The notes beneath the pieces were generated by a model that worked only from the letters and a program-made list of their open reading frames with translations, made no database searches and was not told where the DNA came from. The translations under genes and the position numbers were made by a program. From positions 1 to 8,616 of the forward strand of contig CAYYNP010000373.1 of the NCBI GenBank assembly GCA_964472545.1: a stretch of 8,616 nucleotides of DNA, read 5' to 3'. This document shows, in pieces, positions 6,258 to 8,616 of the stretch (position 1 is the first letter of the stretch; each line of letters starts with the position of its first letter). The stretch is from CAYYNP01 sp964472545 (GTDB lineage Bacteria; Planctomycetota; Planctomycetia; Pirellulales; Thermoguttaceae).

Positions 6258-7868
6258 CTAGGACGCCACCGGCGTCAGTGCCCACGTGCCGACGCACCAG
6301 GCAAGCAGCGTAATCAGGATCACGCCGATCAGGTTCAGCCACAGGCCGGCCTTGACCATCTGGCGGATGGTGACGTGGCCGGAGCTGAAGACCAGCGCGT
6401 TGGGCGGCGTGGCCACCGGCATCATGAACGCGCAACTTGCGGCCAATCCGGCGGGGACGAGCAGCGTCAGCGGTTCGATACCCATCCCCACCGCCACACC
6501 GCCGAGCACCGGTAGAAACGCGCTGGCGGTGGCCACGTTGCTGGTCATCTCAGTGAGAAAGGTGACCGTTAGCGCAACGATGGCGACCAGCGCCAGCGGC
6601 GGCAGATAGTCGAGCACGCCCACTTGGGTGCCGATCCATTCGGCCAGGCCGCTCGACTTCACCGCCGCGGCAAGGCTCAAGCCGCCGCCAAACAGCAGCA
6701 GAATGTCCCAGGGGAGCTTCTTGGCGGTGGCCCAATCGAGCGCGAAGACGCCGCGCTTGGCGTCGATGGGAATCACGAACAACGCCAACGCGGCGATCAG
6801 TGCGATGCCGGCGTCGTGTAGCCGTTCGATGGCCGGGCAGCGCTGGGCGAACCACTCCCAGTGCGACAGCGGCTCTCGGGCGATCCAAGCCGCCGCGGTC
6901 AGCAGGAAGACGATCAACACGGTCCACTCGCCACGCGACGGACGGCCCAGCTTCGCCAATTCGCCGCGTATCAATTCGCGGCCGCCGGGAATCGACATCG
7001 ATCGCAACGGAAAGACGAGCTTCGTCAACACAACCCAGGCGATCACGAGGAACACAGCGACCAGCGGCAATGCGATCACCATCCAACGGCCGAAGCCGAT
7101 CTCGACGGAGAACGTGTCGCGCACGTACGCCGCCAGGACCAGATTCGGCGGCGTGCCGATCAGCGTGCCCATGCCGCCGATGCTGGCCGCATAGGCGATG
7201 CCCAACATCAGGCACGTGGCCAGATTCGCCGACGATCTTGCCGACGATCTCGCCGACGACGTCGCCGACGGTTGTGATGAATGGGGTGCATCGGGAGAAT
7301 TGTCGCCGACGTCCGCTGCGGGCGCAAGCCGGTCGGACAACAGCCCGATCACGCTCAGACCGATCGGCAGCATCATGACCGTGGTGGCCGTGTTGCTGAT
7401 CCACATGCTCAAGCCGGCCGAGGCCAGCATGAACCCGCCCACCAGCCGCCCCGGGCTGGTGCCCACCGCCGCCACGGTCACCAACGCAATCCGGCGATGC
7501 AGCCCCCAGCGCTCCATGGCCGCCGCCAGCATGAACCCGCCCATGAACAGAAAGATGTACTCCTGGGCGTACGGCGCGGCCGCGTCGTGTGTGGAGAGCA
7601 CGCCGGTCAGCGGAAACAACACGATCGGCAGCAAGGCCGTGGCCGCCAGGGGCATGGCTTCAGTGAGCCAGAGGATGCCCATCAGGCAGCCGATCGCGGC
7701 GGTGGCTCGGCCGGCGTCGGTCAATGCCCTCTCGCCGTCCCCGGCTTCACCTGCCGGCAAGAGAAAGTACAGCGACAAGGCCGCCAACGGCCCCGCGACC
7801 CGGCCGATCCACGCGATCGACAGGCCACGATTCGCCGGAGTGCTCACGCCGGATTGTCGCATGGCCAT
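6258..7868 (-). CDS. DASS/SLC13-family sodium-coupled anion symporter
   Basis: A 536-residue polytopic inner-membrane protein of the divalent anion:sodium symporter family (TC 2.A.47), which imports di- or tricarboxylates or, in some members, sulfate, using the sodium gradient. The two pseudo-symmetric substrate-binding motifs are visible: S158-N159-T160 in WISNTATTVMMLPIG, and S443-N444-V445 in LTEMTSNVATASAFLPV, each followed by a Thr-Pro-Pro-Asn loop (239-242 and 487-490). The second motif resembles that of carboxylate-type SLC13 members, so a carboxylate substrate is mildly favoured. About 11-12 hydrophobic segments are present, with WDILLLFGGGLSLAAAV (387-403) typical. An unusual Ser/Ala/Asp-rich segment (about 182-215) sits between two conserved blocks. 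The ATG at 7868 lacks a clear Shine-Dalgarno site; the ATG at 7862 or the GTG at codon 8 are alternatives. A heptamer repeat array lies just upstream. Confidence 0.92.
   Translation of the reverse strand: MAMRQSGVSTPANRGLSIAWIGRVAGPLAALSLYFLLPAGEAGDGERALTDAGRATAAIGCLMGILWLTEAMPLAATALLPIVLFPLTGVLSTHDAAAPYAQEYIFLFMGGFMLAAAMERWGLHRRIALVTVAAVGTSPGRLVGGFMLASAGLSMWISNTATTVMMLPIGLSVIGLLSDRLAPAADVGDNSPDAPHSSQPSATSSARSSARSSANLATCLMLGIAYAASIGGMGTLIGTPPNLVLAAYVRDTFSVEIGFGRWMVIALPLVAVFLVIAWVVLTKLVFPLRSMSIPGGRELIRGELAKLGRPSRGEWTVLIVFLLTAAAWIAREPLSHWEWFAQRCPAIERLHDAGIALIAALALFVIPIDAKRGVFALDWATAKKLPWDILLLFGGGLSLAAAVKSSGLAEWIGTQVGVLDYLPPLALVAIVALTVTFLTEMTSNVATASAFLPVLGGVAVGMGIEPLTLLVPAGLAASCAFMMPVATPPNALVFSSGHVTIRQMVKAGLWLNLIGVILITLLAWCVGTWALTPVAS
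7227..7274 (-). repeat. 12-bp in-frame tandem repeat within the transporter gene
   Basis: Four 12-bp units of the type CGCCGACGATCT (plus-strand reading) at 7227-7238, 7239-7250, 7251-7262 and 7263-7274; the last two units diverge. As the unit is a multiple of three it keeps the frame and encodes an SSAR-type tetrapeptide repeat at about residues 203-215 of the transporter. Confidence 0.88.
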
Positions 7869-7907
7869 GGTCTAACCGTGATACGCCCCGAACGTCGGCA
7901 GTAGCTT

Positions 7908-7982
7908 GGACTGGGGGCTTGGGACTGGAGACTGGGGACTGGAGACTGGAGACTGGGGGCTGGGGACTGGGGACTGGGGCTG
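7908..7982. repeat. Heptanucleotide tandem repeat array
   Basis: About ten and a half consecutive 7-bp units with consensus GGACTGG on the plus strand; variants are AGACTGG, GGGCTGG and one GGGCTTG. The array fills most of the 160-bp gap between the transporter start and the end of the nuclease gene, so it would lie in the transporter leader or promoter region. Read on the minus strand the unit is a circular permutation of CCCCAGT. The array has no spacers, so it is not a CRISPR. Confidence 0.93.
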
Positions 7983-8028
7983 CGCGCGCAACGGATTGCG
8001 TGTGCGCTTTGTCAATCCGGCGTTGACG

Positions 8029-8490
8029 TCAGACGTTCTCCAGCGCCGCTTGGAGCAGAGCCTTCTTCCGTTTCCTCTCGACTTCTGGGTCTCGCGTCTG
8101 AAGATACTCCACCGCTGCCAGATCGTCGCCTCGCTTGCGATTCTGCCGCGGCTCGAGCGCTTCAATGAGAATGGCTTCCAGGGCGGGGATGGTCGTGGCG
8201 GCGGAGTAGTCTTCCGGCAGCTTGCCCAGAGTGCCCTTATCAGATACTGGCAACAACCCAAACCAGGAGAAACGATCCCAGCGAGTCGACAAGCGATCGA
8301 CGGTATGTTCGTATAGGCGACGACCGAAGGGACGTTCCGTCGTGCGTCCGACGTAGATCACTTCACGGCCGTCATAAAGCAAGTAGATGCCCAATTGCTT
8401 CTGGAAGTTGACGGGCTTTGCGCCGATCTGCTGCATCCCAAAGATATTGGGTGACGAATTCCAGTCAATGAAATCCCTGCGCCAATACAT
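8029..8490 (-). CDS. GIY-YIG nuclease-fold protein, N-terminus unresolved
   Basis: A protein of at least 153 residues with a GIY-YIG endonuclease-like domain. GIY is at 34-36 and YVG at 46-48, separated by ten residues as in the family. RTTERPFGRRLYEH (49-62) follows, giving candidate Arg and His active-site residues. The late ALEAILIEALEPRQNRK segment supplies the usual Glu (E105) and Asn (N117). The C-terminus is highly charged (residues 133-143). Members cut or nick DNA in repair, mobile elements or restriction; the role of this stand-alone form is unknown. The ATG at 8490 has no Shine-Dalgarno site, and the frame stays open to 8580 through a stretch ending VTSFG before MYWRRDFIDWN, which from memory looks like part of the conserved family sequence. 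That upstream stretch contains no ATG, GTG or TTG, and a TGA closes it at 8581-8583. The gene may thus have an unusual start or a disrupted 5' end. Confidence 0.75.
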   Translation of the reverse strand: MYWRRDFIDWNSSPNIFGMQQIGAKPVNFQKQLGIYLLYDGREVIYVGRTTERPFGRRLYEHTVDRLSTRWDRFSWFGLLPVSDKGTLGKLPEDYSAATTIPALEAILIEALEPRQNRKRGDDLAAVEYLQTRDPEVERKRKKALLQAALENV

Positions 8491-8616
8491 ACCAAATGAA
8501 GTGACAATGCCGTCTTGGACGTCGGTATCCTCCTGTTCCGTGACTTGGGGTATGGCCGCCTTCTTCTGTAGTGTTTCAACTCAAATGGCACAAAGTGGAG
8601 GGTAGGTGACGATCTC

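Noticed and set aside
6044..6313. Short open frames over the inverted repeat
   Set aside because: Their sequence is generated by the palindrome arms, they have no ribosome binding sites, and they overlap the ends of two well-supported genes.
6800..7904. Plus-strand open frames across the transporter gene
   Set aside because: They are Arg/Gln/His-rich shadows of the transporter, which has clear SLC13 motifs and membrane helices on the minus strand.
7908..7982. CRISPR array
   Set aside because: The 7-bp units are directly adjacent with no spacers and no cas genes are present.
8010..8015. Perfect minus-strand TTGACA as a -35 box for the transporter gene
   Set aside because: No acceptable -10 box occurs 16-18 nt downstream; the sequence there is GC-rich (GTTGCGCGCG). 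It may be coincidence.

Overview
The window looks like chromosomal DNA from a planctomycete, probably a Pirellulales-type organism. The evidence is high GC, an ECF-type sigma factor of the planctomycete 'LQATALVHEAYLRL' type followed by a planctomycete-style Ser/Thr kinase with a membrane anchor and TPR tail, a membrane LRR protein carrying the 'WYQFRLRTLL' motif seen in these bacteria, and a Tat-exported TIM-barrel sugar isomerase. The taxonomic call rests on recognising protein families, not on a marker gene.

Layout. 170-1075 (+): Tat-exported sugar phosphate isomerase/epimerase-like protein. 1088-1462 (-): small DUF2784-type membrane protein, convergent with it. 1546-1573: near-consensus sigma70 promoter, then a perfect 17-bp tandem duplication and a GTG-started sigma factor gene (1629-2204, +). 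2304-5072 (+): 922-residue transmembrane Ser/Thr kinase, 99 bp downstream of the sigma gene. 5124-6032 (-): three-pass membrane LRR protein, convergent with the kinase. 6126-6241: large perfect inverted repeat (33-bp arms), REP/MITE-like. 6258-7868 (-): DASS/SLC13 sodium-coupled anion transporter with an internal 12-bp coding repeat. 7908-7982: about ten copies of a 7-bp tandem repeat. 8029-8490 (-): GIY-YIG nuclease-fold protein whose N-terminus is unresolved near the window edge.

How the genes work together. The only clear functional unit is the sigma factor and kinase pair. The sigma factor lacks the acidic region 2.2 signature of ordinary ECF factors and has a threonine in its place. This fits activation by phosphorylation by the adjacent kinase, as reported for the EcfP/PknT pair of Vibrio. 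The remaining genes look like independent single-gene units. No gene-free stretch exceeds 300 bases. The most noteworthy non-coding structures are the 33-bp inverted repeat, the heptanucleotide array and the duplicated sigma-gene leader.
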